Of a stretch of 64,000 bases of DNA, positions 19,020 to 28,482 are shown in pieces. The stretch spans positions 1,911,031 to 1,975,030 of the forward strand of contig NZ_CP050192.1 in assembly GCF_011694515.1 (NCBI RefSeq), written 5' to 3'. This DNA is from Mycobacterium sp. DL592 (lineage in GTDB: Bacteria > Actinomycetota > Actinomycetes > Mycobacteriales > Mycobacteriaceae). Numbering within the stretch: the stretch's first letter is position 1; each line of letters begins with the position of its first letter. The translations under genes and the position numbers were made by a program. The notes under the pieces are model-generated. The model worked only from the letters and a program-made list of their open reading frames with translations, searched no databases and was not told the DNA's origin.

Positions 19020-20041
19020 CCGCGCTGTGGAAGACCGTCGTCAAGGTCGGCATCTTCGGGGTGGTGATGCTGCTGCTGACCGGAGCTCTCTTCGCGATCT
19101 TCGGCCAGTACCGTTCGGGATCGGACAACAGCTACTCGGCGGAGTTCGCCGATGCGTCCAGCCTGAAATCCGGTGATTCGGTGCGCGTGGCAGGTGTGCG
19201 CGTCGGCACCGTCAAAGACGTTGCCCTGCAGCCGGACAACAAGGTCATCGTCGATTTCGACGCCGACCAGAAGATCGTCCTGACGGCAGGTACCAAGGCT
19301 GTGGTGCGGTACCTGAACCTGGTCGGTGACCGGTATCTGGAACTGGTCGACAGCCCCGGCTCGGGCAAGATCCAGCCCGCCGGCTCACGGATTCCGCTCG
19401 ACCGCACCGAGCCCGCGCTGGATCTGGATCTGCTGCTCGGTGGGCTCAAACCCGTTGTCCGTGGCCTCAATCCGCAGGACGTCAACGCGTTGACGAACTC
19501 GCTGATCCAGGTCCTACAAGGCCAGGAAGGCAATATCGAGTCGCTGTTCTCCAAGACGTCGTCGTTCTCCACGGCACTGGCCGACAACGGTCAGACGGTG
19601 CAGCAGCTGATCGACAACCTCAACACGGTGATCACCACGATCTCCAAGGACGGCGACAAGTTCTCCGGTGCCGTCGACAAGCTCGAGAAGCTGGTTACAG
19701 GCCTTGCCGCCGACAAGGACCCGATCGGCGAGGCGGTCACCGCACTGGACAACGGCACCGCGTCGCTGACCGACCTGCTCGGGCAGTCGCGCGCACCGCT
19801 GGCCGGGACCATCGGCCAGCTCGGCCGGCTCGCGCCGCTGCTCGACCAGGACAAGGAGCTGCTGGACATCTCAATCCAGAAGGCGCCCAAGAACTACCGC
19901 AAACTGGTGCGGCTCGGCGCCTATGGCAGCTTCCTCAACCAGTACCTGTGCGGGCTGTCGTTCCGGGTCAGTGACCTGCAGGGCCGGACCGCGTACTTCC
20001 CCTGGATCATCCAACACAGTGGAAGGTGTGGGGAGCCCTGA
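19016..20041 (+). CDS. mceB: MceB family lipid-transport protein
   Basis: 341 residues from the ATGA overlap with mceA (MTALWKTVVKVGIFGVVMLLL). An N-terminal membrane anchor is followed by the MCE domain (YSAEFADASSLKSGDSVRVAGVRVGTVKDVAL, VRYLNLVGDRYLEL), coiled-coil-like helical repeats, and a C-terminal LNQYLCGLSFRVSDLQGR. The overlap fixes the start; the longer frame to the left overlaps mceA and is rejected. Its TGA shares a base with the ATG of mceC. Confidence 0.95.
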   Translation: MTALWKTVVKVGIFGVVMLLLTGALFAIFGQYRSGSDNSYSAEFADASSLKSGDSVRVAGVRVGTVKDVALQPDNKVIVDFDADQKIVLTAGTKAVVRYLNLVGDRYLELVDSPGSGKIQPAGSRIPLDRTEPALDLDLLLGGLKPVVRGLNPQDVNALTNSLIQVLQGQEGNIESLFSKTSSFSTALADNGQTVQQLIDNLNTVITTISKDGDKFSGAVDKLEKLVTGLAADKDPIGEAVTALDNGTASLTDLLGQSRAPLAGTIGQLGRLAPLLDQDKELLDISIQKAPKNYRKLVRLGAYGSFLNQYLCGLSFRVSDLQGRTAYFPWIIQHSGRCGEP

Positions 20042-21138
20042 TGCTCAAATACCGCGGTTCCTCTCTCATCAGATCGGGTTTCATCGGCCTGATGCTGATC
20101 GTGCTCGTCATCACCGTCGGCCTGGCGCCCGAGCGCATCGTGACGTGGGCGACGTCGGTCAAACATCAAGCCCTGTTCACCGAGGCCGGCGGCCTGCAGT
20201 CCGGCAATGCCGTCAAGGTCTCCGGTGTCAAGGTGGGCACCGTCTCCGACGTGTCACTCGACCACGGCAAGGCGCTGGTGACCTTCGTGGTCAAGGGCAG
20301 CGTCCGGCTGGGTGCGGACACCACCGCCCACATCCGCACCGGCACTCTGCTCGGCCAGCGGATCCTGACGCTGGAGTCCGACGGCAAGGGGGTCCTGAAG
20401 TCCTCTGAGGTGATCCCGGTATCGCGTACCGGGGCGCCGTACTCGCTGTCCGACTCGCTGTCGGAGTTCACCGCGAACACCGCCGACACCGACACCGCGG
20501 CGCTCAACCAGTCGCTGAACACGCTTTCGGACACCCTCGACCGGGTGTCGCCCCAGATCGGGCCGACGTTCGACGGGTTGAGCAGGTTGTCGCGAATGAT
20601 CAACGAGCGTGACGATTCCCTGGCCAACCTGCTCAAGAGTGCGGCCAACGTCACCGGCATACTCGGGCAGCGCAGCCAACAGGTGAACACGCTGTTGCTC
20701 AACGCCAACGACCTCGTCGGCGTCCTGCAGGAACGTCGCTACGCGATCGTGAACCTGCTGGCCAACACCTCGGCCCTGTCGAAGCAACTCACCGGCATCG
20801 TCGCCGACAACGAGAAGGCGTTGGCGCCCGCCTTGGAGAAGTTGAACTCGGTGACCGCGATGTTGGAGAAGAACAACGACAACATCACCGCCGCCATGAA
20901 GGGTTTGGCCAAGTACCAGATCACCCAGGCCGAGGCGGTCAACAGTGGGTTCCTCTACAACGCGTTCGTGGCCAACCTGATACCGGCGCAGACATTGCAG
21001 CCGTTCTTCGACTACGCGCTCGGGTTCCGCCGCGGTATCGACGCCGGCCAGCCGCCGGACAACGCCGGGCCGCGCGCCGAGATTCCGTTCCCGTACAACG
21101 GCATACCGCAGCCCAATGAGCGATGGGGGCAGCCATGA
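20041..21138 (+). CDS. mceC: MceC family lipid-transport protein
   Basis: 365 residues beginning at the TGATG junction with mceB (MLKYRGSSLIRSGFIGLM). Membrane anchor ~10-32, MCE domain (ALFTEAGGLQSGNAVKVSGVKVGTVSDVSL, TGTLLGQRILTLES), and a long helical segment of about 200 residues (NTLSDTLDRVSPQIG, INERDDSLANLLK). The C-terminus is Pro-rich (IPFPYNGIPQPNERW). Part of the hexameric Mce conduit. It overlaps mceD by ATGA. Confidence 0.95.
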   Translation: MLKYRGSSLIRSGFIGLMLIVLVITVGLAPERIVTWATSVKHQALFTEAGGLQSGNAVKVSGVKVGTVSDVSLDHGKALVTFVVKGSVRLGADTTAHIRTGTLLGQRILTLESDGKGVLKSSEVIPVSRTGAPYSLSDSLSEFTANTADTDTAALNQSLNTLSDTLDRVSPQIGPTFDGLSRLSRMINERDDSLANLLKSAANVTGILGQRSQQVNTLLLNANDLVGVLQERRYAIVNLLANTSALSKQLTGIVADNEKALAPALEKLNSVTAMLEKNNDNITAAMKGLAKYQITQAEAVNSGFLYNAFVANLIPAQTLQPFFDYALGFRRGIDAGQPPDNAGPRAEIPFPYNGIPQPNERWGQP

Positions 21139-22613
21139 CCCGCAAGCGGCTCACCGCCGTCGCCGCCGTGATCCTCGCCCTGCTGGTGGCCGGCGGCGTC
21201 GGCCTGCTGGTTCGGCAGGCGTTCTTCAAGCCGACCACCATCACGGCGTACTTCACCAGTGCCACTGCGATCTACCCCGGTGACGAGGTTCGGGTGGCCG
21301 GTGTGAAGGTCGGCAACATCAAGTCGATCGAAGCTCAGGGCACCAAGGCCAAGATGACGCTGGTCGTCGACCGCGACGTGCCGATCCCGGCCAACGCCGA
21401 GGCCGTCATCGTCTCGCAAAACCTGGTCGGCGCTCGCTACGTCCAGCTCACACCGCCCTACACCGATAGCGGCCCGAAGTTGGCCGACGGCGCGGTGATC
21501 GGCCTCGACCGCACCGCCGTGCCTGTCGAGTGGGACGAGGTCAAGACTCAATTGACCCGCCTGGCAGCCGATTTGGGCCCGAAGGACGCCCAGTCGACCA
21601 CGGCGGTCAGCCGCTTCATCGACAGTGCGGCCAACGCGCTGGATGGCAACGGCCAGAAGCTGCACGACACCATCGCCGAGTTGTCCGGTGTGAGCCGGGT
21701 GCTCGCCGACGGCAGCGGCAACATCGTCGACACCATCAAGAACCTGCAGACGTTCGTGACCGCATTGCGGGACAGCAATGTCCAGATCGTCGCGTTCCAG
21801 GACCGGTTGGCCAGTCTCACCAGCGTCGTCGACGGAAGCAGGTCTGATCTCGACGCGGCGCTGACCAACCTGTCCAGCGCCGTGGTGGACGTCCAACGCT
21901 TCATCGCAGGCAGCCGCAACCAGACCGCCGAGCAGATCCAGCGGTTGTCCAGCGTGACGCAGAACCTCTCCGACAACCAGATCGTGCTGAAGAACCTGCT
22001 GCACGTGGCGCCGAACGCCATCGGCAATGCCTACAACATCTACGACCCCGATACCCAGAGCGCGCTGGGCGGTTTCGCGTTGGCGAACTTCTCCAACCCG
22101 GTCAGTGTGGTCTGCACGGCGATCGCGGCGGTGAAGAACGCGACGGCGGCCGAGACCTCGAAGCTGTGCGCTCAGTACCTGGGCCCGGCGCTCCGGCTGC
22201 TGAACTTCAACTACCTGCCGATCCCGTTCAACAGCTACCTGGGCAAGTCGCCGAGCCCGGAGAACCTGATCTACACGGATCCAGCGATCGCGCCGGGCGG
22301 TTCGCGCTATGCCCCGCCTGCGGAGATTCCGCCGACGGTGTCGGCCTACACCGGCTACAACGGTGACGTGCCCGGCCCGGCCGGCTGGGGCGTTCCCCCC
22401 GCGGACCCCAACTTCCACGGGGCCTATGCCCCCAATGGGCTGCCCGCCGACCCGTCGCCTGCGCTGTTCCCGGGTGCTCCGATTCCGCCGGGGGTTCCGG
22501 CCGCGGCCACCGGACCTGCCGCGCCGCCGCCGTCGAGTGTGGAGGGCATGCTGCTTCCGGCCGAATCAGCGCCCCCGGCAGCGCAACCCGTCGAAGGGAC
22601 ACCGCCATCATGA
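21135..22613 (+). CDS. mceD: MceD family lipid-transport protein
   Basis: 492 residues from the ATGA overlap with mceC (MTRKRLTAVAAVILALL). Single anchor helix, MCE domain (ITAYFTSATAIYPGDEVRVAGVKVGNIKSIEA, SQNLVGARYVQLTPPY), helical shaft, then a Pro/Ala-rich disordered tail of about 130 residues (PPTVSAYTGYNGDVPG...GVPAAATGPAAPPPSS). The long Pro-rich C-terminus is typical of MceD/MceF. It overlaps mceE by ATGA. Confidence 0.95.
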   Translation: MTRKRLTAVAAVILALLVAGGVGLLVRQAFFKPTTITAYFTSATAIYPGDEVRVAGVKVGNIKSIEAQGTKAKMTLVVDRDVPIPANAEAVIVSQNLVGARYVQLTPPYTDSGPKLADGAVIGLDRTAVPVEWDEVKTQLTRLAADLGPKDAQSTTAVSRFIDSAANALDGNGQKLHDTIAELSGVSRVLADGSGNIVDTIKNLQTFVTALRDSNVQIVAFQDRLASLTSVVDGSRSDLDAALTNLSSAVVDVQRFIAGSRNQTAEQIQRLSSVTQNLSDNQIVLKNLLHVAPNAIGNAYNIYDPDTQSALGGFALANFSNPVSVVCTAIAAVKNATAAETSKLCAQYLGPALRLLNFNYLPIPFNSYLGKSPSPENLIYTDPAIAPGGSRYAPPAEIPPTVSAYTGYNGDVPGPAGWGVPPADPNFHGAYAPNGLPADPSPALFPGAPIPPGVPAAATGPAAPPPSSVEGMLLPAESAPPAAQPVEGTPPS

Positions 22614-23878
22614 CCCGTCGTGACTCGGTGCGCCGGGTGGCTGTGATCGCGTCGTGTATCGCTGTCAGCACCAGCGGCTGTGCGTTCGGCGGTCTCAATT
22701 CACTGCCGCTGCCCGGAACGGTCGGCCACGGTGAAGGCTCGAAGACATATCACGTTGAGATCGCCAATGTCGGTCAGCTCGAGTCGAATTCGCCCGTCCT
22801 GGTCGGCGATGTGGTGGTGGGCAGCGTCGGGAAGATGACGGTGTCCGACTGGCACGCCGATGTCGAGGTATCGGTCAAGCCGGGCATCGTGATCCCGGCG
22901 AACGCGGTGGCGACGGTGGGGCAGACCAGCCTGCTCGGCTCGATGCACCTTGCCCTCAATCCGCCGCTGGGCGAGGCACCGAGTGGGGTACTGCAGCCCG
23001 GTGCCACCCTCGGTCTGAACCAGTCCTCGACATACCCGTCGACCGAGCAGACGTTGTCGGCGCTGTCAGTCGTTGTCAACGGCGGCGGCTTGGGCCAGAT
23101 CGGGGACATCGTCCGGGAATTCAGCGCCGCACTGGGCGGCCGCGAGGACAAGATCCGGGATCTGCTGACCCAGCTCAACGACTTCGTCGGACTGCTCTCC
23201 GAACAGCGAGACAGCATCAATGCCGCGGTGACGTCGCTGAACAAACTGGCCGGTACGTTCGCGGGTCAGCGTGAGGTTCTCACCAGCGCGCTGAACCGGA
23301 TTCCGCCCGCCCTGGACGTGCTGATCAACGAGCGGCCCCGGATCACCACCGCGCTGGAGAAGTTCCGCGACTTCTCGAACCTGGCTACGGGTTTGGTCAA
23401 CGACGCCGGCGCAGATCTGGTCCGCAACCTGCAGAACCTGGAGCCGACGTTGAAGGCTCTCGCGGATGTGGGACCCAAGCTCGACACCGCGCTGGCCTAT
23501 TTCCCCACGTTCCCCTACACCCAGAGTTTCGTCGACCGGGCCATCCGCGGCGACTACATGAACCAGTTCATCATCTTCGACTTCACGGTGCCCCGGCTCA
23601 AGCGCGGCCTGTTCCTGGGGACGAGCTGGGGCGACGAGAACGCCAAACTGGTTCCCGCCCCCGGTGACCCGTGGTACGCGACCTACACCTACGACCCCCT
23701 GCAGGCGCCGCTGACGCCGACACCTGCTCAGGTCGCCGACATCCCGCCATTGGTCAACCCGGCACCGGTGTCGCAGTCGGCGCTGAACGTCGACACGCCT
23801 GCGGCACACGGCACGGGAACCGGCCCGCTGCCCGGACCGGCACCGGATGCGGCGCCGCAGGACGGAGGGGGCAACTAA
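22610..23878 (+). CDS. mceE: MceE family lipoprotein (LprK/LprN-like)
   Basis: 422 residues. The N-terminus MTRRDSVRRVAVIASCIAVSTSGC is a lipoprotein-type leader with the acylated cysteine at residue 24; the lipobox T-S-G-C is weaker than the usual L-x-G-C. An MCE domain follows (YHVEIANVGQLESNSPVLVGDVVVGSVGKMTV) and then the helical domain. MceE is the one lipidated subunit of Mce complexes (LprK in mce1, LprN in mce4). It starts within the mceD stop and ends 2 nt before mceF. Confidence 0.94.
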   Translation: MTRRDSVRRVAVIASCIAVSTSGCAFGGLNSLPLPGTVGHGEGSKTYHVEIANVGQLESNSPVLVGDVVVGSVGKMTVSDWHADVEVSVKPGIVIPANAVATVGQTSLLGSMHLALNPPLGEAPSGVLQPGATLGLNQSSTYPSTEQTLSALSVVVNGGGLGQIGDIVREFSAALGGREDKIRDLLTQLNDFVGLLSEQRDSINAAVTSLNKLAGTFAGQREVLTSALNRIPPALDVLINERPRITTALEKFRDFSNLATGLVNDAGADLVRNLQNLEPTLKALADVGPKLDTALAYFPTFPYTQSFVDRAIRGDYMNQFIIFDFTVPRLKRGLFLGTSWGDENAKLVPAPGDPWYATYTYDPLQAPLTPTPAQVADIPPLVNPAPVSQSALNVDTPAAHGTGTGPLPGPAPDAAPQDGGGN

Positions 23879-23880
23879 CC

Positions 23881-25488
23881 ATGCTGACGCGCTTCGTTCG
23901 CAACCAGCTGATCATTTTCACGATCGCCTCGATCGTGGGGATCGCGGTCATGGTGATGACCTATATGCAGGCCCCGACACTGCTGGGCATCGGCCGGATG
24001 ACGGTCAAGCTCGAACTGCCCACGACCGGTGGGCTCTATCAGTTCTCGAATGTCACCTACCGCGGTGTTCAGCTCGGCAAGGTCACCGAAGTGCGGCCTA
24101 CCAAGACCGGCGCCGAGGCCACCCTGTCGCTGGACACCTCCCCGAAGGTGCCCGCCGATCTGCAGGCCAGAGTGCTCAGCGTGTCGGCAGTCGGTGAGCA
24201 GTATGTCGACCTGGTGCCGCGCACCGACTCCGGGCCATACCTGGAGAACGGCGCGGTGATCCCGGCCAAGAACACCACCGTCCCGCAGGCGGTCGGGCCG
24301 ATGCTCGATCAGGTCAGTGCCTTGCTCAAGAGCATTCCCAAGGACCGGATTCCGGATCTTCTGCAGGAGTCGTTCAAAGCTCTCAACGGCACCGCGGACA
24401 ATCTGAGCACGCTGGCCGACTCGGCCTCCCGGCTGGCCGCTGACTTCAACGGTTCCGGGGACCAGGCCCGCACTCTGATCGAGGACAGCCGCCCGCTGCT
24501 CGACGGCCAGCTGGCGTCCACGGATTCGATTCGGACCTGGGCACGCAGCCTGGCCGGGATCAGCGGACAGTTGGTGACCGATGATCCGCAGTGGCGTGCC
24601 ATCCTGCAGAACGGCCCGGGTGCAGCCAATGAGGCCTCAGCGCTGCTGAATCAGGTCAAGCCCACCCTGCCGGTGTTGCTGGCCAACCTCACCACGGTGG
24701 GGCAGGTCGCGGTGACCTACCACGCCTCCCTCGAGCAGCTGCTGGTGCTGCTGCCGCCCTACATCGCGTCGCTGCAGTCCATCGGGCCGTTGAACAACCC
24801 GACCGGAATGGCCAAGGGCGACTTCACCGTCGGCATCAGCGACCCGCCGGCGTGCACCGTCGGCTTCCTGCCGCCGTCGTCGTGGCGTTCCCCCGCGGAC
24901 CTGTCCGATATCGACACACCGGACGGGCTGTATTGCAAGCTGCCGCAGGACTCGCCAATTGCCGTCCGCGGCGCGCGTAACTATCCGTGCCAGGCTGAGC
25001 CGGGTAAGCGGGCACCGACTGCCGAACTGTGTGACAGCGACAAACCATTCGAGCCGCTGGCGATGCGTCAGCACGCGACCGGGCCCTACCCGTTCGACCC
25101 GAACCTGGTGTCACAAGGCATTCCGCCGGATGACCGGACGACGTTGAACGACAACATCTACGGTCCGCTGCAGGGCACCCCGCGTCCGCCAGGGCCCGAT
25201 CCGGCGGCACCACCGCCGCCCGCGCAGGCGCCGGTGGCCCCCGCCGCGGCACAGGCTCCGGCACCCGGGGCGCCGCCCGCGATTCCCAATCCCGCGCCGA
25301 TCGACACCGGCGGTGCCGTGGCGCCGAGTGCGTACACCGGCGGCGCATCCGGTCCGTCGGTCGCCATTGCGACCTACGATCCGGCCACCGGCCAGTACGC
25401 CACCCCGGACGGCAGCGTCTTCCGGCAGTCGGACCTGGTCAAGCCGGGCGCTGATCGGTCGTGGAAAGACCTGTTGCCCACTACATGA
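23881..25488 (+). CDS. mceF: MceF family lipid-transport protein
   Basis: 535 residues from ATG 23881, 2 nt after the mceE stop. Anchor LIIFTIASIVGIAVMVMTYM, MCE domain (MTVKLELPTTGGLYQFSNVTYRGVQLGKVTEV, SVSAVGEQYVDLVP), helical shaft, a Cys-containing segment, and a Pro/Ala-rich tail ending TYDPATGQYATPDGSVFRQSDL. This last motif (YDPxTGxYxxPDGxxFxQ) is common at MceF C-termini. It closes the Mce hexamer. The secreted protein 14 nt downstream is probably co-transcribed. Confidence 0.95.
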   Translation: MLTRFVRNQLIIFTIASIVGIAVMVMTYMQAPTLLGIGRMTVKLELPTTGGLYQFSNVTYRGVQLGKVTEVRPTKTGAEATLSLDTSPKVPADLQARVLSVSAVGEQYVDLVPRTDSGPYLENGAVIPAKNTTVPQAVGPMLDQVSALLKSIPKDRIPDLLQESFKALNGTADNLSTLADSASRLAADFNGSGDQARTLIEDSRPLLDGQLASTDSIRTWARSLAGISGQLVTDDPQWRAILQNGPGAANEASALLNQVKPTLPVLLANLTTVGQVAVTYHASLEQLLVLLPPYIASLQSIGPLNNPTGMAKGDFTVGISDPPACTVGFLPPSSWRSPADLSDIDTPDGLYCKLPQDSPIAVRGARNYPCQAEPGKRAPTAELCDSDKPFEPLAMRQHATGPYPFDPNLVSQGIPPDDRTTLNDNIYGPLQGTPRPPGPDPAAPPPPAQAPVAPAAAQAPAPGAPPAIPNPAPIDTGGAVAPSAYTGGASGPSVAIATYDPATGQYATPDGSVFRQSDLVKPGADRSWKDLLPTT

Positions 25489-25502
25489 GAGGAGACGGGT
25501 GC

Positions 25503-26018
25503 ATGCGTACGTCACCGACGCTGGTCGCCGCAGCGGTGCTTACCGCAGCGGCGGTGGGCAGTGTGCTGAACCCGGCGACGGCCGATGCCTCCGACCGGTG
25601 GGCGCTCAACGGGACGTTCGTCGCGACGTCCAACGGTGAGTGGGCGACGAACAACGACGTGTTCCACGACGAGAAGAGCGTCCGCAGTATCTGGACCATC
25701 TCATCGCAGTGCAGCTATCCCACCGAGTGCACCGGAACGGTCACCAGCGACTGGGGCTGGACGGCGCCGATCTATCAGACCGGCGGCGAGTGGTACGTCA
25801 AGCGGATCATCCCGGACTGGATGCCCTGCTACGACGGCTCCACCGCGCCCGGACAGCAGGTCTACCGGTTCCACGGGATCTCGGCGGACGGTACGACCTC
25901 CGATGCCAGCTCGGGGATCTGGGCGGGGGAGGACGGCACGACCGGTGCCCCCGGTGCCTGCGGGCGCGGGGGCGTCCTCTACATCAGCATGCCGTTCAAG
26001 CTGGTCAAGCAGAGCTGA
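25503..26018 (+). CDS. Mce-linked secreted protein, function unknown
   Basis: 171 residues from ATG 25503, with GAGGAG about nine bases upstream (25487-25495 region). A clear Sec signal peptide (MRTSPTLVAAAVLTAAAVGSVLNPATADA) precedes a mature domain of about 140 residues with Trp/Tyr-rich beta character (WALNGTFVATSNGEWA, TSDWGWTAPIYQ) and Cys pairs that could form disulfides. I do not recognise a named family, although secreted proteins of this type accompany several mce operons. It overlaps the end of the convergent kstD-like gene by 14 bp. Inference: accessory to Mce-mediated uptake. Confidence 0.75.
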   Translation: MRTSPTLVAAAVLTAAAVGSVLNPATADASDRWALNGTFVATSNGEWATNNDVFHDEKSVRSIWTISSQCSYPTECTGTVTSDWGWTAPIYQTGGEWYVKRIIPDWMPCYDGSTAPGQQVYRFHGISADGTTSDASSGIWAGEDGTTGAPGACGRGGVLYISMPFKLVKQS

Positions 26019-27555
26019 CCGCCACGCCGGCCATGTCCAGCGCGGCCAGGTGGCTGAACAACATCGACGCTCCGATCGGGTTGCCGCCGCCGGGATAGGT
26101 GGTGCCGCTGACCGCGGCCATCGTGTTGCCCGCGGCATACAGCCCGGCGATCGGCACGCCATCGTGGTCGAGCACCCGCGCGTGGGCATCGGTCCGCACA
26201 CCACCCTTGGTGCCAAGGTCGGACAGCCCGAAGGCCGCTGCGTGGAACGGTGGCTCGACGATAGGCACCAGTGGTGAGCGTCCTTCCGAGAACGCCCGGT
26301 CGTAGGCCTCGTCACCGCGTCCGAAGTCGGTGTCGGCGCCGCGGGCGACCATCTCGTTGAAGCGTGCGACGGTCTGCTCGAGCGCCTCGGCCGGCACTCC
26401 GATCAGCTCTGCCAGCTCAGCCAGAGTCGCTGCGGTGCGCCACAATCCGGCGTCCTTGTAGCGTTCCGTCTCGACCATCGAGACGTTGGTGGCCTTGACC
26501 GGGGGAACCTCACCCTCGCGGTCGTCGTAGATCATCCACAGCGGCATGCTGAGCCTGCCGGCGTGCATTTCGCCGATGATCGCGCGGCCGATCCGGTCAT
26601 AGGCGGCCGATTCGTTGACGAAGCGTTGCCCGGCGTCGTTGACGAAGATCCCGCCGGTGAACCACAGCGCGAACGCCGACCGGCCGTCGGGATGAGTCAG
26701 ACCGGGTGACCACCACGCCTGGTCCATCAGATCGAGGCTCGCGCCGGCGCGAATCGCCGCCTGCAGGGCCGCGCCCGTGTTACCCGGGCAGCCCATCGAG
26801 TCCATCGGGTCACCGGGCACCCCGTAGGTCTGGCGCAGCTCGGGGTTGTGCTCGAACCCGCCTGCGGCGAGCAGCACGCCGCGGCGCGCGCCGATCCGGA
26901 CCTGCCCGCCATCGCGGCGCACCACTGCGCCGACCACCCGGCCGTCGTCGGTGATCAGGTCCACCAGTTCGGCGTTGCGGTGCAGCGCGGCATTCTGGAA
27001 ACCGCTGAGGGCGGCCAGGAATCGGCCGATGAGGGCGCGGCCGCCGAACAGCTTGCCCGGCGCCGGGACCCCGAGCCGTTCGGTATCCAACGGGCCGCCG
27101 ACCGAACCCGCGTACGGTCCGAGCTTGTCGTCGCGTATCGGCACGGCGACGATGTGGCGCAGCCCGTCGGTGCGCGCGTCGGGGGCCTTGCCGAAGTAGT
27201 CCGGCCAGGGCAGCACGGTGAAGACGAAGTTCTCGTCGGCTTCCAGGTATTCGATGAGTGCGCCACCGCCACGCACGTAGGCGTCCTGCAGGTCGCGTGG
27301 AGTGCGGTCGCCTACAACGGAATGGAAGTAGTTCAGCGCCCGCTCGATCGTGTCGTCGCTTCCCGCGCGTCGGAGCACCGGGTTACACGGGAACCACATC
27401 CCACCGCCGCCCGAGTAGGCCGTCGTACCGCCGAACTTGTCGGTCGCCTCCACGAGAACGACCGAAAGTCCTTCTCTGGCAGCGGTATAGGCACCGGTGA
27501 TGCCGCCACCGGATCCGGCGACGATGACGTCGACTATTTCATCGAAATCGGACAT
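26005..27555 (-). CDS. FAD-dependent 3-ketosteroid delta1-dehydrogenase-like protein
   Basis: 516 residues of the fumarate reductase/KstD flavoprotein family. N-terminal FAD fold VIVAGSGGGITGAYTAAREGLSVVLVEATDKFGGTTAYSGGG, a central segment RRGVLLAAGGFEHNPELRQ, and the C-terminal FAD motif GLYAAGNTMAAVSGTTYPGGGNPIGASMLF. DLGTKGGVRTD resembles the KstD active-site Gly-rich segment. The substrate could be a 3-ketosteroid or a related ring system. It is the last gene of hsaA-like/hsaC-like/kstD-like on the minus strand (6-nt gap), which favours a steroid role. Exact bond specificity is not deducible. Confidence 0.82.
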   Translation of the reverse strand: MSDFDEIVDVIVAGSGGGITGAYTAAREGLSVVLVEATDKFGGTTAYSGGGGMWFPCNPVLRRAGSDDTIERALNYFHSVVGDRTPRDLQDAYVRGGGALIEYLEADENFVFTVLPWPDYFGKAPDARTDGLRHIVAVPIRDDKLGPYAGSVGGPLDTERLGVPAPGKLFGGRALIGRFLAALSGFQNAALHRNAELVDLITDDGRVVGAVVRRDGGQVRIGARRGVLLAAGGFEHNPELRQTYGVPGDPMDSMGCPGNTGAALQAAIRAGASLDLMDQAWWSPGLTHPDGRSAFALWFTGGIFVNDAGQRFVNESAAYDRIGRAIIGEMHAGRLSMPLWMIYDDREGEVPPVKATNVSMVETERYKDAGLWRTAATLAELAELIGVPAEALEQTVARFNEMVARGADTDFGRGDEAYDRAFSEGRSPLVPIVEPPFHAAAFGLSDLGTKGGVRTDAHARVLDHDGVPIAGLYAAGNTMAAVSGTTYPGGGNPIGASMLFSHLAALDMAGVAVSSA

Positions 27556-27561
27556 GTCAGT

Positions 27562-28470
27562 TCAGGGCCGCATGGCAGCGGGCAGGTCGCTCACCCACTG
27601 GTGGCCCCAGTAGCTGTCAGCGGTGATCTCCTCTGCGGTGTAACGACTTTCGTCGATACGCAGCCCGCCGGTGCCGAACTCGATGTCCCAGTCGCCGGGA
27701 GCGCGGACGTAGAACGACACCATCTTGTCGTTGGTGTGTCTGCCCAGTGTTGAGGACAGCTGGAAGCCCTCCTTGTTGACCCTGTCGAGCGCCGCACCGA
27801 CCGCGTCGAGGGTGTCCACCTCCACCATCATGTGGATCAGGCCGGGGTCACGCAACGTCGTTGCCGGGGCGATCGCCAGGCTGTGATGACGCTCGTTGAC
27901 TCCCAGGAAGCGGATCCGGATCGGCCCGAACTCCTTGGGTAGCGGCACCCGGAATGCGCCGCGGGACAGGAAACCCAATGTCTCGGTGTAGAACTCGAAC
28001 AGGGCGGGGGCATCCACCGCGGGCAGGACGACATGGCCGAGACCCTGGTCACCGGTGACGAACCGGGCGCCGAAGGGTGTCACGACCGGGCTGTGGTCAA
28101 GCACCGCGCCGTGGAACACCTCCAGGGTGTTGCCTGCCGGGTCGTCGAAGGTGATGACCTCCTCCACCCGGCGGTCGTCGGCCTCGGACTGCGAGAGTTG
28201 TTTGTAGGGCACACCCGCCGCGTCAAGGGTCTGCCTGACCTGCTCGAGCCCGATCCGGTCGCGAACTTCCCAGCCCGCGGCCACAATTCGGTCGCTGTCG
28301 CCGGGTGTGACGATGATCCGGGCGGCCCGCTCGTCCATCCGCAGGTACAGCGATTCCGGATCGGGTCCCTTACCTTCGGCGAAACCGAGCAACCTGAAGG
28401 CGAACTGGCGCCACCGCTCGATGTCGGCGGTCTGGATCGTGACGTAGCCGAGGCTGGAGAACAAACTCAT
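27562..28470 (-). CDS. HsaC/BphC-like extradiol ring-cleavage dioxygenase
   Basis: 302-residue two-domain type I extradiol dioxygenase of the VOC superfamily. The Fe(II) ligands are present: H146 (GHVVL), H213 (LIHMMVE) and E264 (WDIEFG), with catalytic H195/H196 (RHHSL). The N-terminus LGYVTIQTADIERWRQFAFRLLG and TLGRHTNDKMVSFYV match HsaC. HsaC cleaves the catechol 3,4-DHSA during steroid degradation; here substrate assignment rests on neighbours. It sits 12 nt downstream of the HsaA-like gene and 6 nt upstream of the KstD-like gene. Confidence 0.88.
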   Translation of the reverse strand: MSLFSSLGYVTIQTADIERWRQFAFRLLGFAEGKGPDPESLYLRMDERAARIIVTPGDSDRIVAAGWEVRDRIGLEQVRQTLDAAGVPYKQLSQSEADDRRVEEVITFDDPAGNTLEVFHGAVLDHSPVVTPFGARFVTGDQGLGHVVLPAVDAPALFEFYTETLGFLSRGAFRVPLPKEFGPIRIRFLGVNERHHSLAIAPATTLRDPGLIHMMVEVDTLDAVGAALDRVNKEGFQLSSTLGRHTNDKMVSFYVRAPGDWDIEFGTGGLRIDESRYTAEEITADSYWGHQWVSDLPAAMRP

Positions 28471-28482
28471 CTGCGGCGCCCG